DNA of 64,000 nucleotides from JBGMEA01 sp963674555 (GCA_963674555.1 OY771429.1:496001-560000); one strand, 5' to 3'. Numbered from the stretch's first letter, positions 17,092 to 26,119 are shown. Translations and numbers: made by a program. The notes: generated by a model not told the origin, from the sequence alone.

Positions 17092-17804
17092 TTTTTGCTC
17101 AGACCTCCGAAGCGTCTATTTTTCGTTTGATAATAGCGAATCGCATCATCAAAATCCTGTTCATCAAAATCCGGCCATAATTTATCCGTAAAATACAATT
17201 CGGAATATACGGATTGCCAAGTCAAAAAATTAGAAAGACGCTTCTCTCCGCCTGATCGAATGATCAGATCGGGATCCGGCATCCCCTTTGTATATAGATG
17301 TTCCGAAAATAACTCGGGTGAAATTTGGTCAACTGATACTGATTTTTCTTCTACAGCTTTAGCTATTTGTCTTACGGCTTGGATGATCTCATCTCTACCA
17401 CCGTAATTGAGCGCTATATTGATCAAAAGACCGTCATTATCTTTTGTTTCCAAAACAGCATATTCGATTGCTTCCAATGATTTTTTCGGTATTTTACTCA
17501 AATCACCGATAAAATTAAACACAGCATTTTTCTTCTTTACTTCAGGTGTCTCTTTAAGCAAATATTCGATTATCAGATTCATGATCACTGAGACTTCTTC
17601 TTTAGGTCTTTTCCAATTTTCAGTGGAAAAAGCATATAAAGTGAGCACATCGATCCCTTTATCCGAGCAATAATTGATCGCCATTTTTACAGTGTCCATT
17701 GCCGATCTGTGTCCCACGGTACGGATCATCCCTTGCTTTTTAGCCCATCTTCCGTTGCCATCCATGATCACAGCTATATGCCTCGGTAGATCATTAATAT
17801 CCAT
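17088..17804 (-). CDS. uppS: Undecaprenyl diphosphate synthase
   Basis: Cis-prenyltransferase that makes C55 undecaprenyl diphosphate, the lipid carrier for cell-wall synthesis. In 238 aa it shows IAVIMDGNGRWAKKQG with the catalytic Asp at the N-terminus, TLYAFSTENWKRP, and the C-terminal RSGGEKRLSNF. It is the first gene of a unit with cdsA, rseP and ispG, preceded by its own promoter and by the frr terminator. Confidence 0.97.
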   Translation of the reverse strand: MDINDLPRHIAVIMDGNGRWAKKQGMIRTVGHRSAMDTVKMAINYCSDKGIDVLTLYAFSTENWKRPKEEVSVIMNLIIEYLLKETPEVKKKNAVFNFIGDLSKIPKKSLEAIEYAVLETKDNDGLLINIALNYGGRDEIIQAVRQIAKAVEEKSVSVDQISPELFSEHLYTKGMPDPDLIIRSGGEKRLSNFLTWQSVYSELYFTDKLWPDFDEQDFDDAIRYYQTKNRRFGGLSKK

Positions 17805-17891
17805 AAATTAATCTTCCATCTAATTATTTTATATCATTGTATTAAAATTGCTCACATCTTTCCAAATGCGATCAATTGATACATTATTAGC

Positions 17892-17897
17892 ATTATA
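17892..17897 (-). promoter_or_regulatory. Extended -10 promoter of uppS
   Basis: TATAAT on the minus strand is preceded by TGT, an extended -10 element. The -35 is poor. It lies between the frr terminator and uppS, giving a leader of about 85 nt. Confidence 0.5.
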
Positions 17898-17961
17898 ACA
17901 TAATTACAGGAAATAGAATACACTGCAAAATAGAATAGCGACATTTATGAAATACTAAGGC

Positions 17962-17996
17962 AATAAAAAACATCAAGCAAAATTTTGCTTGATGTT
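17962..17996 (-). terminator. Terminator of frr
   Basis: A perfect 14-bp stem (17969-17982 with 17983-17996) is followed on the minus strand by a U run, 11 bases after the frr stop. It separates pyrH-frr from uppS. Confidence 0.92.
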
Positions 17997-18007
17997 ACTA
18001 TCACACA

Positions 18008-18565
18008 TTATACTGTCATGATCTCTTCTTCTTTATTTTTCATGATTTCATCGACTTGATTTATAAAATCATCCAATATTTTTTGGATAGCTTTTTCACC
18101 GTCTTTGTAATCATCTTCCGTGATCTCTTTTGCTTTTTCGGCCTTTTTAAGCTCTTCGATGCCGCTACGTCTAATATGTCTTAGCGCAACTTTACATTCT
18201 TCCGTGGTTTTTCCAACGATTTTAACAAGTTCTCTTCTTCGCTCTTCCGTTAATTGAGGAATCATAAGGCGGATAACTTTACCGTCATTCGAAGGATTTA
18301 ATCCTAGATCCGATGCCATGATCGCTCGCTCAACATCTTTCAAGAGAGAAACATCCCAAGGTTGTACCGTAAGTAATCTTGCTTCAGGCGATGCTATAGC
18401 CGCCATTTGCGAAAGCGGCGTCTGCACACCGTAATAATCCACAGTTATTTTATCCAACATATGCGGATTAGCTCTTCCCGCTTTTAACATAGATAAGTCG
18501 TGAATAAAAGTTTCTTCCGTCTTTTTCATTTTTTCTTTAACTCTTTTTTCAAGATCTCCGATCAT
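18008..18565 (-). CDS. frr: Ribosome recycling factor
   Basis: Splits post-termination ribosomes with EF-G and IF3. The 185-aa protein has the typical length and sequence, including LKAGRANPHMLDKI, IRLMIPQLTEERRRELVK and the C-terminal helix. It is 15 bases downstream of pyrH. Confidence 0.98.
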   Translation of the reverse strand: MIGDLEKRVKEKMKKTEETFIHDLSMLKAGRANPHMLDKITVDYYGVQTPLSQMAAIASPEARLLTVQPWDVSLLKDVERAIMASDLGLNPSNDGKVIRLMIPQLTEERRRELVKIVGKTTEECKVALRHIRRSGIEELKKAEKAKEITEDDYKDGEKAIQKILDDFINQVDEIMKNKEEEIMTV

Positions 18566-18580
18566 ATAACACCTCTCTGT

Positions 18581-19285
18581 TTATTTTATCATAGTTCCTA
18601 TTTTTTCGCCACACACCGCTTTGATAATATTTTCAGCCGGTGTAAGTGAAAAGATCAATAAAGGAATATCGTTTTCCATACATAATGTTGCTGCCGTAGA
18701 ATCGATCACTCTTAATCCTTGATCGACTATCTCAATAAAATTGAGTTCGTCGAATTTCTTAGCATCTTTATATAGCAGTGGGTCACAATCATAGACACCA
18801 TCGATATTTTTAGCTGACAAAATAATATCCGCTTCGATCTCAGCAGCCCTTAATGAAGCTGTTGTATCAGTTGAGAAGAACGGACTGCCGGTTCCTGCGG
18901 CAAACACAACGATACGGCCTTTTTCCAAATGCCTTATTGCACGGCGTCTGATATACGGTTCGCAAACTTGTTGCATCGTGATCGCTGATTGCACACGCAC
19001 CGTAAGTCCTTCACGTTCCATAGCATCTTGCAAAGCTAATGCATTCATTACTGTTGCAAGCATGCCCATGTAATCGGCCGTAGATCTGTCCATGCCGACA
19101 CCTGTCCTGCCGCGCCAAAAATTACCTCCGCCAACAACGATTGCTATCTCAACGTCAAGCTCTGAAATACGCTTGATCTGTTTACACACTTCGCTTAAGG
19201 TCTCGTTGTCCAGTCCGAATCCTTTTTCACCCGCTAATGCTTCACCGCTCATTTTCAGCAGTATTCTTTTATATTTTGCTTCCAT
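18581..19285 (-). CDS. pyrH: UMP kinase
   Basis: Hexameric amino-acid-kinase-fold enzyme phosphorylating UMP to UDP. It is 234 aa, with LLKMSGEALAGEKGFGLD at the N-terminus, VVGGGNFWRG in the substrate loop, and GTGSPFFSTDTTA. The position between tsf and frr is the conserved bacterial order. Confidence 0.98.
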   Translation of the reverse strand: MEAKYKRILLKMSGEALAGEKGFGLDNETLSEVCKQIKRISELDVEIAIVVGGGNFWRGRTGVGMDRSTADYMGMLATVMNALALQDAMEREGLTVRVQSAITMQQVCEPYIRRRAIRHLEKGRIVVFAAGTGSPFFSTDTTASLRAAEIEADIILSAKNIDGVYDCDPLLYKDAKKFDELNFIEIVDQGLRVIDSTAATLCMENDIPLLIFSLTPAENIIKAVCGEKIGTMIK

Positions 19286-19326
19286 TCATTTCTCCCGATA
19301 TTAATAGTGTTACAGATAAATACATT

Positions 19327-19354
19327 TGAAAAAAGGCACATATAAATGTGCCTT
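19327..19354 (-). terminator. Terminator after tsf
   Basis: A 9-bp stem (AAGGCACAT/ATGTGCCTT, 4-base loop) is followed by a U run on the minus strand, just beyond the tsf stop. It may partly insulate rpsB-tsf from pyrH-frr. Confidence 0.88.
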
Positions 19355-19360
19355 AATAGT

Positions 19361-20011
19361 TTAAGCATTCGAGATTTGTTTTGCGATTTCTTCGGCAAAG
19401 TTTTCTTCTCGTTTTTCAAGTCCTTCACCCATTTGATAACGAACAAATCTCCTGATGATGATATTTTCACCAATAGCTGAAATTTGTTCTTTCAACAATT
19501 CTTCTACTGTTAAATCAGGATTTTTGACATAAGATTGTTCCATCAAACATACTTCTTTATACATTTTAGCGATCCTACCCGCTACCATCTTTTCAGCAAT
19601 AGCTTCCGGTTTTCCTTCGTTGATCGCTTGATTGCGCAAGATTTCTTTTTCTGATTCGATCACTTCCGCAGGCACTTCATCTTTATTCATATATGTTGGA
19701 TTAGCCGCAGCGATATGCATGGCTAAATCTTTTACAAATGTTTGAAATGCATCATTTTGCGCTACAAAATCCGTTTCACAGTTTACTTCAACGAGTACGC
19801 CTATTTTTCCGCCCATATGAATATATGAACCCACCGCGCCTTCAGACGCGATTCTACCGGATTTTTTTGCAGCAGCGGCAAGGCCTTTTTCTCTTAAGAA
19901 AGCGATTGCTTTATCCATATCGCCGTCGGTTTCTGTTAATGCTTTTTTGCAATCCATCATTCCGGCGCCTGTTTTTTCTCTTAACTCTTTAACTTGACTA
20001 GCTGTAATCAT
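19361..20011 (-). CDS. tsf: Elongation factor Ts
   Basis: Nucleotide exchange factor for EF-Tu. The 216-aa form is short, as in many Firmicutes. The N-terminal UBA-like region VKELREKTGAGMMDCKKAL and the core VEVNCETDFVAQND are diagnostic. It is cotranscribed with rpsB, 22 bases downstream. Confidence 0.98.
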   Translation of the reverse strand: MITASQVKELREKTGAGMMDCKKALTETDGDMDKAIAFLREKGLAAAAKKSGRIASEGAVGSYIHMGGKIGVLVEVNCETDFVAQNDAFQTFVKDLAMHIAAANPTYMNKDEVPAEVIESEKEILRNQAINEGKPEAIAEKMVAGRIAKMYKEVCLMEQSYVKNPDLTVEELLKEQISAIGENIIIRRFVRYQMGEGLEKREENFAEEIAKQISNA

Positions 20012-20033
20012 CTATTGATAACCTCTTTATATT

Positions 20034-20834
20034 TTATTCTTCAGTTTGTTCTTCTTCTACTGTTTCCGAATTTTCGACTACTTCAGTCTCGACCTCATTC
20101 ACAGCATCAATATCTTCTTGCACATCGCTATCTTCATCAGTATCGAACGATTCACCTTGCTTAACTTCCAAGATCGCATCTGCGACAGTTTTTGATATAA
20201 GTGCAACTGCACGTATTGCATCGTCATTGCCCGGGATGAGATAATCGATATCATCAGGATCGCAGTTCGTATCAACGATTGCTACAACCGGTATATCCAA
20301 TTTCTTTGCTTCCATAAGAGCGATTTTTTCTTTCTTAGGATCGACAATGAATACCGCTCCCGGTAATTCTTCCATGTATTTGATGCCGCCTAAGAATTTT
20401 TCAAGACGATCTCTTTCATGTTTTAAGTCGAGTACTTCTTTTTTCGGCAACACATCAAATGTGCCGTCCATTTCCATTTCTTCAAGTTTGTGCAGTCTAT
20501 CTATCCTCTTATTGATGGTTTTGAAATTTGTCATTGTTCCGCCAAGCCAACGTTGCGTTACATAGTGTGCTCCGCATCTCTTTGCTTCACGCTCTACTGA
20601 TTCCTGGGCTTGTTTCTTAGTTCCGATAAATAAGATCCCCTTACCTTCTTCAGCTACGCTACGCAGAAAATCACACGCAACATCTATCATCGGGACGGTC
20701 TGTTGTAAGTCTACGATATAAATGCCGTTTCTTTCAGTGTAGATGTACGGTTTCATTTTCGGGTTCCATCTTCTGGTTTGATGTCCGAATTGGACACCTG
20801 CTTCAAGCAATTGTTTCATTGATATACGACTCAT
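20034..20834 (-). CDS. rpsB: Ribosomal protein S2
   Basis: Small-subunit protein, 266 aa. Signatures are LLEAGVQFGHQTRRWNPKM at the N-terminus and IVDTNCDPDDIDYLIPGNDDA. After the normal end of S2 (about residue 225) comes a strongly acidic low-complexity tail rich in Asp, Glu and Val. Such tails occur in some Firmicutes but vary in length. An A/GGAGG site precedes the start. The transcript has a leader of about 110 nt. Confidence 0.98.
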   Translation of the reverse strand: MSRISMKQLLEAGVQFGHQTRRWNPKMKPYIYTERNGIYIVDLQQTVPMIDVACDFLRSVAEEGKGILFIGTKKQAQESVEREAKRCGAHYVTQRWLGGTMTNFKTINKRIDRLHKLEEMEMDGTFDVLPKKEVLDLKHERDRLEKFLGGIKYMEELPGAVFIVDPKKEKIALMEAKKLDIPVVAIVDTNCDPDDIDYLIPGNDDAIRAVALISKTVADAILEVKQGESFDTDEDSDVQEDIDAVNEVETEVVENSETVEEEQTEE

Positions 20835-20951
20835 GTTTCCTCCTAGGTTTTTACCTCCGCATACTTTTTAAATTTGAATTTTCCATCATCTGTCAAGATG
20901 CAACCAAGAAAATCCTAAAATATGCGTGTGTATTTGATTTTACGCTTAAAT

Positions 20952-20980
20952 ATCTTACCACAATAATCATTATTTGGCAA
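20952..20980 (-). promoter_or_regulatory. Promoter of rpsB-tsf
   Basis: TTGCCA (20980-20975) and TAAGAT (20957-20952) are 17 bases apart on the minus strand. Transcription would start near 20945, leaving a leader of about 110 nt. That leader has one small CATC/GATG hairpin and a second GGAGG upstream of the real ribosome site. I see no recognised S2 autoregulatory motif. Bases 20981-21049, between here and hslU, hold nothing I can name. Confidence 0.7.
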
Positions 20981-21049
20981 ATATTTTATAGCATAAATAC
21001 GCACTTTCTCAGTGTATTCATATTCATGATACAAACGTTATCGAAACGT

Positions 21050-22477
21050 CTAAATGATATATTTACTCGTATCCCTCATGAAATCTTCTTCTTCGTTTTT
21101 AAAGACATTTTTTACGTAATCTTTTGTTATCACAAATTCTTTTTGATCATAATCCGAAGCGTAAAAAGATATCTCTTCAAGCAATCTCTCAAACACGGTA
21201 TACAGTCTTCTTGCTCCGATGTTTTCGCTTGTTTCATTTTCCATAAAGGCAAGTTTTGCAAGTAATGCAAGTGCGTCAGCATCAAACGAAAGGTCCACAT
21301 CTTCCGTTTTTATCAATTCATGATATTGTTTGATCAACGCGTTTTCCGGTTGTGTGATGATTTTCAAAAAATCATCTTCCGTAAGATTGTTCAACTTAAC
21401 TTTTATTGGAAATCGACCTTGTAGTTCAGGGATCAAATCCGATACTTTACTTGTATGAAAAGCACCCGCACCGATAAATAGGATATAGTCTGTTTTGATT
21501 TGCCCATATTTTGTATTGATCGTACAGCCTTCTACAAGTGGCAAGATATCTCTTTGCACGCCTTCGCGTGAGACATCCGGTCCTGAACCTTTGAAACTAC
21601 CGCTGACGATCTTATCGATCTCATCCAAAAATACGATACCGTCTTGCTCAGCGGCACGCAGTCCCTCTTCCGTAATCGCATCCATATCGATCAATCTCTG
21701 TGATTCTTCGTTTGTAAATATTACTCTTGCCTGCGAAACAGTCGTTTTACGTTTTTTCTTCTTCTTGGGAAAGAGTGAACCCAGCATATTGTTAACATTC
21801 ATGCTGATCTCTTCACCGCCGTTATCTCCGCCGATCATACCTATAGGTAAACTTTGTGAAGACTCCACGGTGATTTCGATCATCATTTCTTCAAGTCTTC
21901 CGTCGAGTAATTCTTTTTTTATTTTTTCGCGTTTTGATAATAACTCATCTTTTTCCGCATCCGTTATCACTTCTTGAGGAGCGGGACTGGATTGATTTTT
22001 CTGATTTCCGAAAAACATATCATAAGGTGTTTTTCCGTCAGCTTGCTTTCGAATAGGCACGATATGATCCAGCAATCGTTCGTTTACGATATCTTCCACT
22101 TTCTCAGCCACTTTATCGATCTCGCGTTGTTTGACCATACGAATAGAAGTATTGACAAGATCACGTATCATCGATTCCACGTCACGTCCCACATACCCCA
22201 CTTCAGTGAATTTCGTGGCTTCGACTTTTATAAAAGGAGCATCGACCAATTTTGCAAGTCTTCGCGCGATCTCTGTTTTACCGACACCTGTCGGACCAAC
22301 CATAATAATGTTCTTTGGCGTTATCTCATCACGCATATTTTCGTCTAACAGTTTTCTTCGATATCTGTTTCTTAAAGCGATAGCGACCGATTTTTTCGCA
22401 TCATCCTGTCCGATTATATATTTATCCAACTCTTTTACGATTTGAGCAGGTGTGAGATCTTTCATAATATCAACCAT
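21050..22477 (-). CDS. hslU: HslU (ClpY) protease ATPase
   Basis: AAA+ ATPase that unfolds substrates for the HslV peptidase. It is 475 aa, with Walker A GPTGVGKTEIARRLA near the N-terminus, the long insertion (I) domain in the middle including a lysine run, and sensor-2 IGARRLYTVFERLLEE near the C-terminus. The start is either ATG 22477 or the second ATG at 22465 (MKDLTPAQIV), which matches family N-termini better. It is cotranscribed with hslV, which lies 26 bases upstream. Confidence 0.96.
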   Translation of the reverse strand: MVDIMKDLTPAQIVKELDKYIIGQDDAKKSVAIALRNRYRRKLLDENMRDEITPKNIIMVGPTGVGKTEIARRLAKLVDAPFIKVEATKFTEVGYVGRDVESMIRDLVNTSIRMVKQREIDKVAEKVEDIVNERLLDHIVPIRKQADGKTPYDMFFGNQKNQSSPAPQEVITDAEKDELLSKREKIKKELLDGRLEEMMIEITVESSQSLPIGMIGGDNGGEEISMNVNNMLGSLFPKKKKKRKTTVSQARVIFTNEESQRLIDMDAITEEGLRAAEQDGIVFLDEIDKIVSGSFKGSGPDVSREGVQRDILPLVEGCTINTKYGQIKTDYILFIGAGAFHTSKVSDLIPELQGRFPIKVKLNNLTEDDFLKIITQPENALIKQYHELIKTEDVDLSFDADALALLAKLAFMENETSENIGARRLYTVFERLLEEISFYASDYDQKEFVITKDYVKNVFKNEEEDFMRDTSKYII

Positions 22478-22503
22478 CTTTCTCTATCTTAATTTTCTTG
22501 TTC

Positions 22504-23037
22504 TTACAGTGTTATTGTTTTGATATGATCGTTCGTATATACACATATTTCGGAAGCGATCTGCATAGATTCTTTAACGATCTCTTCACTTGACATATCA
22601 CTGAAGCGTGTCAATGCGCGTGCAGCAGCCATCGCATACATGCTACCGGAACCGATCGAAGCTACGCCGTCTTCAGGCTCAATGACTTCACCGCCACCCG
22701 ATATGATCAATACATTTTCTTTATCACATGCGATCAGAAGTGCATCGAGCTTCCGTAGAGCTTTATCACTTCTCCATTCTTTGGCCAATTCTATCGACGC
22801 TCTTGGAAGATTACCTGAATATTGTTCTATCTTAGCTTCGAATTTCTCGGAAAGCTCAAATGCGTCAGCTACGCTTCCCGCAAAGCCAACAGCAACCTTT
22901 CCTCCATAAAGCGTCTTTACTTTTTCCGCAGTGCTCTTCATTACGGTCGTTTCTCCCAAAGTTACCTGTCCGTCTCCCCCAATTGTTGTTTGACCGTCTT
23001 TTCTTACCGCTAATATTGTTGTGGCACGAAACATCAT
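22504..23037 (-). CDS. hslV: HslV (ClpQ) peptidase
   Basis: Proteasome-beta-like threonine peptidase partner of HslU, 177 aa. The N-terminus MMFRATTILAVRKDG places the nucleophilic Thr after a short propeptide, and GGDGQVTLG follows. A GAGAGG ribosome site precedes the start. In Bacillus this pair sits in a codY operon; no codY is seen here. Confidence 0.96.
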   Translation of the reverse strand: MMFRATTILAVRKDGQTTIGGDGQVTLGETTVMKSTAEKVKTLYGGKVAVGFAGSVADAFELSEKFEAKIEQYSGNLPRASIELAKEWRSDKALRKLDALLIACDKENVLIISGGGEVIEPEDGVASIGSGSMYAMAAARALTRFSDMSSEEIVKESMQIASEICVYTNDHIKTITL

Positions 23038-23063
23038 GCACCTCTCAAGTATATATTTGTTTC

Positions 23064-23092
23064 ATTATAGCATACTAAATATTTACTTTAAA
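23064..23092 (-). promoter_or_regulatory. Promoter of hslVU
   Basis: TTTAAA (23092-23087) and TATAAT (23069-23064) are 17 bases apart on the minus strand, upstream of hslV. There is no CIRCE or CtsR motif on this side. Confidence 0.6.
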
Positions 23093-23186
23093 GAACGCAC
23101 TTTGAAATATTTATTTCTAAAATAAGTCTTAATATTATTTTAATCATTAAAAGAAGATGAATAAAAAATATAATACGAATAAATTA

Positions 23187-23214
23187 TTGACAATAAAAAA
23201 AAATATGGTAAAAT
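23187..23214 (+). promoter_or_regulatory. Promoter of groESL
   Basis: TTGACA (23187-23192) and TAAAAT (23209-23214), spacing 16. The predicted start coincides with the first bases of the CIRCE operator. Confidence 0.85.
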
Positions 23215-23218
23215 ATTG

Positions 23219-23245
23219 TTAGCACTCAATAAGGTAGAGTGCTAA
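23219..23245 (+). promoter_or_regulatory. CIRCE operator (HrcA binding site)
   Basis: TTAGCACTC-N9-GAGTGCTAA, a perfect match to the CIRCE consensus, overlaps the transcription start of groESL. Heat-shock repression by HrcA follows from established knowledge of this element. hrcA itself is not in the window. Confidence 0.97.
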
Positions 23246-23293
23246 CATCGATAAAAATCATAAAATTCCAATATTCTGTAAGGAGGTAAGTTT

Positions 23294-23578
23294 ATGAATT
23301 TAAAACCATTGGGCGACAGAGTCGTATTAAAAGTAAAAGAGAGCGAAGCTACAACTAAAAGCGGGATCGTTCTTCCAGATACTTCAAAAGAAAAGCCTTT
23401 GCAAGCTACTGTAGTAGCAGTGGGCTCTGGTGAAGTCATCGATGGCAAAAAAGTACCCTTGGATGTAAAAGTCGGAGACGTTGTAATTTATAGCAAATTC
23501 GCCGGTACTGAAATCAAAATCGATGATGAAGATTTTCTCATTATCAAACAAAGCGATATTCTAGCTATCGCGGAATAA
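23294..23578 (+). CDS. groES: Co-chaperonin GroES
   Basis: Heptameric lid of the GroEL chaperonin, 94 aa. LKPLGDRVVLKVKE opens the protein, and a mobile-loop region precedes ATVVAVGSG and the C-terminal KQSDILAI. AAGGAGG lies 7 bases before the ATG. It is the first gene of the CIRCE-controlled groESL operon. Confidence 0.98.
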   Translation: MNLKPLGDRVVLKVKESEATTKSGIVLPDTSKEKPLQATVVAVGSGEVIDGKKVPLDVKVGDVVIYSKFAGTEIKIDDEDFLIIKQSDILAIAE

Positions 23579-23594
23579 TTAAGGAGGTAGAATA

Positions 23595-25223
23595 ATGGCA
23601 AAAGATATTAAACACGGCGCAGAAGCCAGACTCGCATTAGAGACTGGACTTAATAAATTGGCCGACACAGTTAAAGTAACATTGGGGCCGAGAGGTCGAA
23701 ATGTTGTATTATCAAAAACTTATGGATCGCCTACGATCACAAATGACGGCGTTACCATTGCAAAAGAAATAGAACTCGAAGATATTTTTGAAAATATGGG
23801 AGCTGCTTTAGTTAAAGAAGTAGCGACTAAAACCAACGATGTAGCAGGTGACGGAACAACGACCGCTACGATACTTGCGCAGGCGATCATCAGAGAAGGC
23901 CTAAAAAATGTAACAGCGGGCGCAAATCCGATGATCCTCAAAAAAGGCATCGAAAAAGCAGCAGACTTGGTTTTGGATGAATTGAAAAAATCAAGCAAAC
24001 CTGTAGACGATAAAACTTCTATCGCTCAAGTAGCTTCTATTTCAGCAAATGATGAAGAAGTCGGAAGACTGATTTCAGACGCAATGGAAAAAGTAGGAAA
24101 AGACGGTGTCATCACGGTCGAAGAAGGCAAAACCATGCAGACGGAACTTGACTTTACGGAAGGTATGCAATTCGACAGAGGATATTTATCTGCTTACTTT
24201 GTAACAGATACCGAAAAAATGGAAGCTGTTTATGAAGATGTTAGTATTTTGATCACCGATAAAAAAATCTCTAACGCACAAGATATCCTTCCCTTACTTG
24301 AACAATTGGTTCAACAAGGCGGAAAACTTTTGATCATCGCTGAAGATGTAGAAGGTGAAGCACTTTCAACTTTAGTTATCAATAAATTACGAGGCGTTTT
24401 CCAATGTGTAGCAGTTAAAGCTCCCGGATTCGGTGACAGAAGACGTGCTATCTTAGAAGATATCGCTCTAGTCACCGGTGCTACAGTGATCAGCGATCAA
24501 TTGGGAATGGATCTAAAGAGCGCGTCTTTGGAAACATGCGGGAAAGCAAGATCTATTAAGATAAATAAAGAAAACACGGTAATCGTTGAAGGCAAGGGAG
24601 ATATGTCTCTTGTAGATGATCGCAAGAAACAGATCAAACGAGAAATCGAAGAATCGACTTCGGATTACGACAGAGAAAAACTCGAAGAAAGATTAGCAAA
24701 ATTATCAGGCGGAGTAGCTGTCATCAAAGTAGGCGCAGCTACCGAAACCGAAATGAAAGAAAGAAAATACAGAATAGAAGATGCTTTGAACTCGACCCGC
24801 GCAGCGGTTGAAGAAGGCGTCGTAGCAGGCGGCGGATCTGCTCTGTTGCAAACTGTTGAAGCTTTAGATGCTTTGATCAACGGACTCGACGGCGACGAAA
24901 GAACAGGGGCACAAATCGTTAGACGTGCTATCGAAGAACCTATGCGTCAGATCGCTTATAATTCAGGTATCGAAGGAAGCATCATTGTTGAAAAATTGAT
25001 TAATGAGAAAAAAGGAATGGGATTCGATGCTTTGAATTTCGAATATGTAGACATGTTTGAAGCCGGTATCATAGATCCTACAAAAGTAACGCGAAGCGCT
25101 ATGCAAAATGCAGCAAGCGTTGCGGCAATGTTCTTAACAACTGAAGCAAGCGTTGCGGAAATACCGAAACCCGATCCACCAATGCCGGCAGGCGGAGGAA
25201 TGGGCGGAATGCCAATGATGTAA
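23595..25223 (+). CDS. groEL: Chaperonin GroEL
   Basis: ATP-dependent chaperonin, 542 aa. Nucleotide-binding KVTLGPRGRNVVL and VAGDGTTTATILAQ are intact, and the C-terminal GGM tail (GGGMGGMPMM) is the standard cavity-facing tail. It starts 16 bases after groES with its own AAGGAGG site. A terminator follows. Confidence 0.99.
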   Translation: MAKDIKHGAEARLALETGLNKLADTVKVTLGPRGRNVVLSKTYGSPTITNDGVTIAKEIELEDIFENMGAALVKEVATKTNDVAGDGTTTATILAQAIIREGLKNVTAGANPMILKKGIEKAADLVLDELKKSSKPVDDKTSIAQVASISANDEEVGRLISDAMEKVGKDGVITVEEGKTMQTELDFTEGMQFDRGYLSAYFVTDTEKMEAVYEDVSILITDKKISNAQDILPLLEQLVQQGGKLLIIAEDVEGEALSTLVINKLRGVFQCVAVKAPGFGDRRRAILEDIALVTGATVISDQLGMDLKSASLETCGKARSIKINKENTVIVEGKGDMSLVDDRKKQIKREIEESTSDYDREKLEERLAKLSGGVAVIKVGAATETEMKERKYRIEDALNSTRAAVEEGVVAGGGSALLQTVEALDALINGLDGDERTGAQIVRRAIEEPMRQIAYNSGIEGSIIVEKLINEKKGMGFDALNFEYVDMFEAGIIDPTKVTRSAMQNAASVAAMFLTTEASVAEIPKPDPPMPAGGGMGGMPMM

Positions 25224-25239
25224 GACAAAATAACTTTTT

Positions 25240-25269
25240 AAGATTCGCCTGAAAAGGCGAATCTTTTTT
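25240..25269 (+). terminator. Terminator of groESL
   Basis: An 11-bp stem AAGATTCGCCT/AGGCGAATCTT with a GAAA loop and T run, 17 bases after groEL. Confidence 0.95.
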
Positions 25270-25341
25270 ATGTTTAAATGTTGTTTGTTTTCAAAAAAAC
25301 AAGTATGATATAATAAAGCAAATATTCACAGGGAGAATCGT

Positions 25342-25929
25342 ATGCTCAGTGATACATTAGAAAAAGAATTAGGAAAACTTGATAAAATAACATATTATTT
25401 CTCAAATTTACCAAAGAAGAAGATCCGTAGGATCACCTATTTTGATGAGAATTCTTTCGGAAGCGGAACAGACGTTTATTTGATGTCTAAAAAAACCTTT
25501 GCTGATCCGGCGGATGCGCTTTGTGCGGGATGGCTGAGTCGCTATTTATGGGAAGAAGACCTAGAGGACTTTGATTTTTCCGAACCCAGTTGCGAAGAAG
25601 TAGCTGAAGTCTTTATGGAAGAAACGGAAAAATACATCTATCAACCGGTTTGTGAAGAAGATATGCAACAATATATCGCTTTAAAGATTGAACCCCTTCT
25701 AAAAAAGACAGCAAAGATCCAAAGCGCTGAAGACAGACCCGAAGACATAGGATTTTTAACAAAATCAGGGACATATGTAGACCAAGCTTATACTACGGAT
25801 AAAGCTTTTATCTTTAAAAAGAATGAGGAATACTTAGACGGTGTTATCCTGTACGAAGAGACAGATATCGCTCCGTATCGTGAATTGTTCTTCGAAACAG
25901 ATTCAAAATACGTTTTATACTTTGAATAG
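25342..25929 (+). CDS. Uncharacterised cytoplasmic acidic protein
   Basis: I do not recognise this 195-aa protein. It is acidic, has no signal peptide, membrane segment or cysteine cluster, and is mostly predicted alpha/beta. The most distinctive stretch is KKIRRITYFDENSFGSGTDVYLMSKKTF near the N-terminus. An AGGGAG ribosome site precedes the ATG, and a TATAAT -10 with weak -35 lies at about 25309-25314. It is monocistronic between groESL and the helicase gene. Confidence 0.7.
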   Translation: MLSDTLEKELGKLDKITYYFSNLPKKKIRRITYFDENSFGSGTDVYLMSKKTFADPADALCAGWLSRYLWEEDLEDFDFSEPSCEEVAEVFMEETEKYIYQPVCEEDMQQYIALKIEPLLKKTAKIQSAEDRPEDIGFLTKSGTYVDQAYTTDKAFIFKKNEEYLDGVILYEETDIAPYRELFFETDSKYVLYFE

Positions 25930-26034
25930 GATATATTTTGTGCTTAAGTAAGTACATCTAAATATATCGGTAGGCACCATAAATTTTTATTCAAAATTTT
26001 TTAAAATGAATAACGGAATGATTCTAATGTATGA

Positions 26035-26040
26035 TATAAT
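26035..26040 (+). promoter_or_regulatory. Extended -10 promoter of the DEAD-box helicase
   Basis: TATAAT preceded by TGA (extended -10), with a poor -35. The predicted start near 26047 gives a leader of about 73 nt that contains the attenuator hairpin. Bases 25930-26020 show nothing else. Confidence 0.6.
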
Positions 26041-26073
26041 ATTTTATATGTTAAATTTATGAATTAGATATTG

Positions 26074-26104
26074 AGCAGGGATTTACATGTCCTTGCTTTT
26101 TTTT
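26074..26104 (+). terminator. Attenuator-like terminator in the leader of the DEAD-box helicase
   Basis: An 8-bp stem (26074-26081 with 26090-26097, one G-U pair), an 8-base loop and eight consecutive T. It lies between the predicted promoter and the helicase start codon (26120), so transcription must read through it. Confidence 0.7.
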
Positions 26105-26119
26105 GAGAAAGAGAGAACT

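Noticed and set aside
26087..26119. Upstream ATG as the helicase start
   Set aside because: It lies in the loop of a terminator hairpin, and the 11 residues it adds are not family-like; the ATG at 26120 gives the usual N-terminus.
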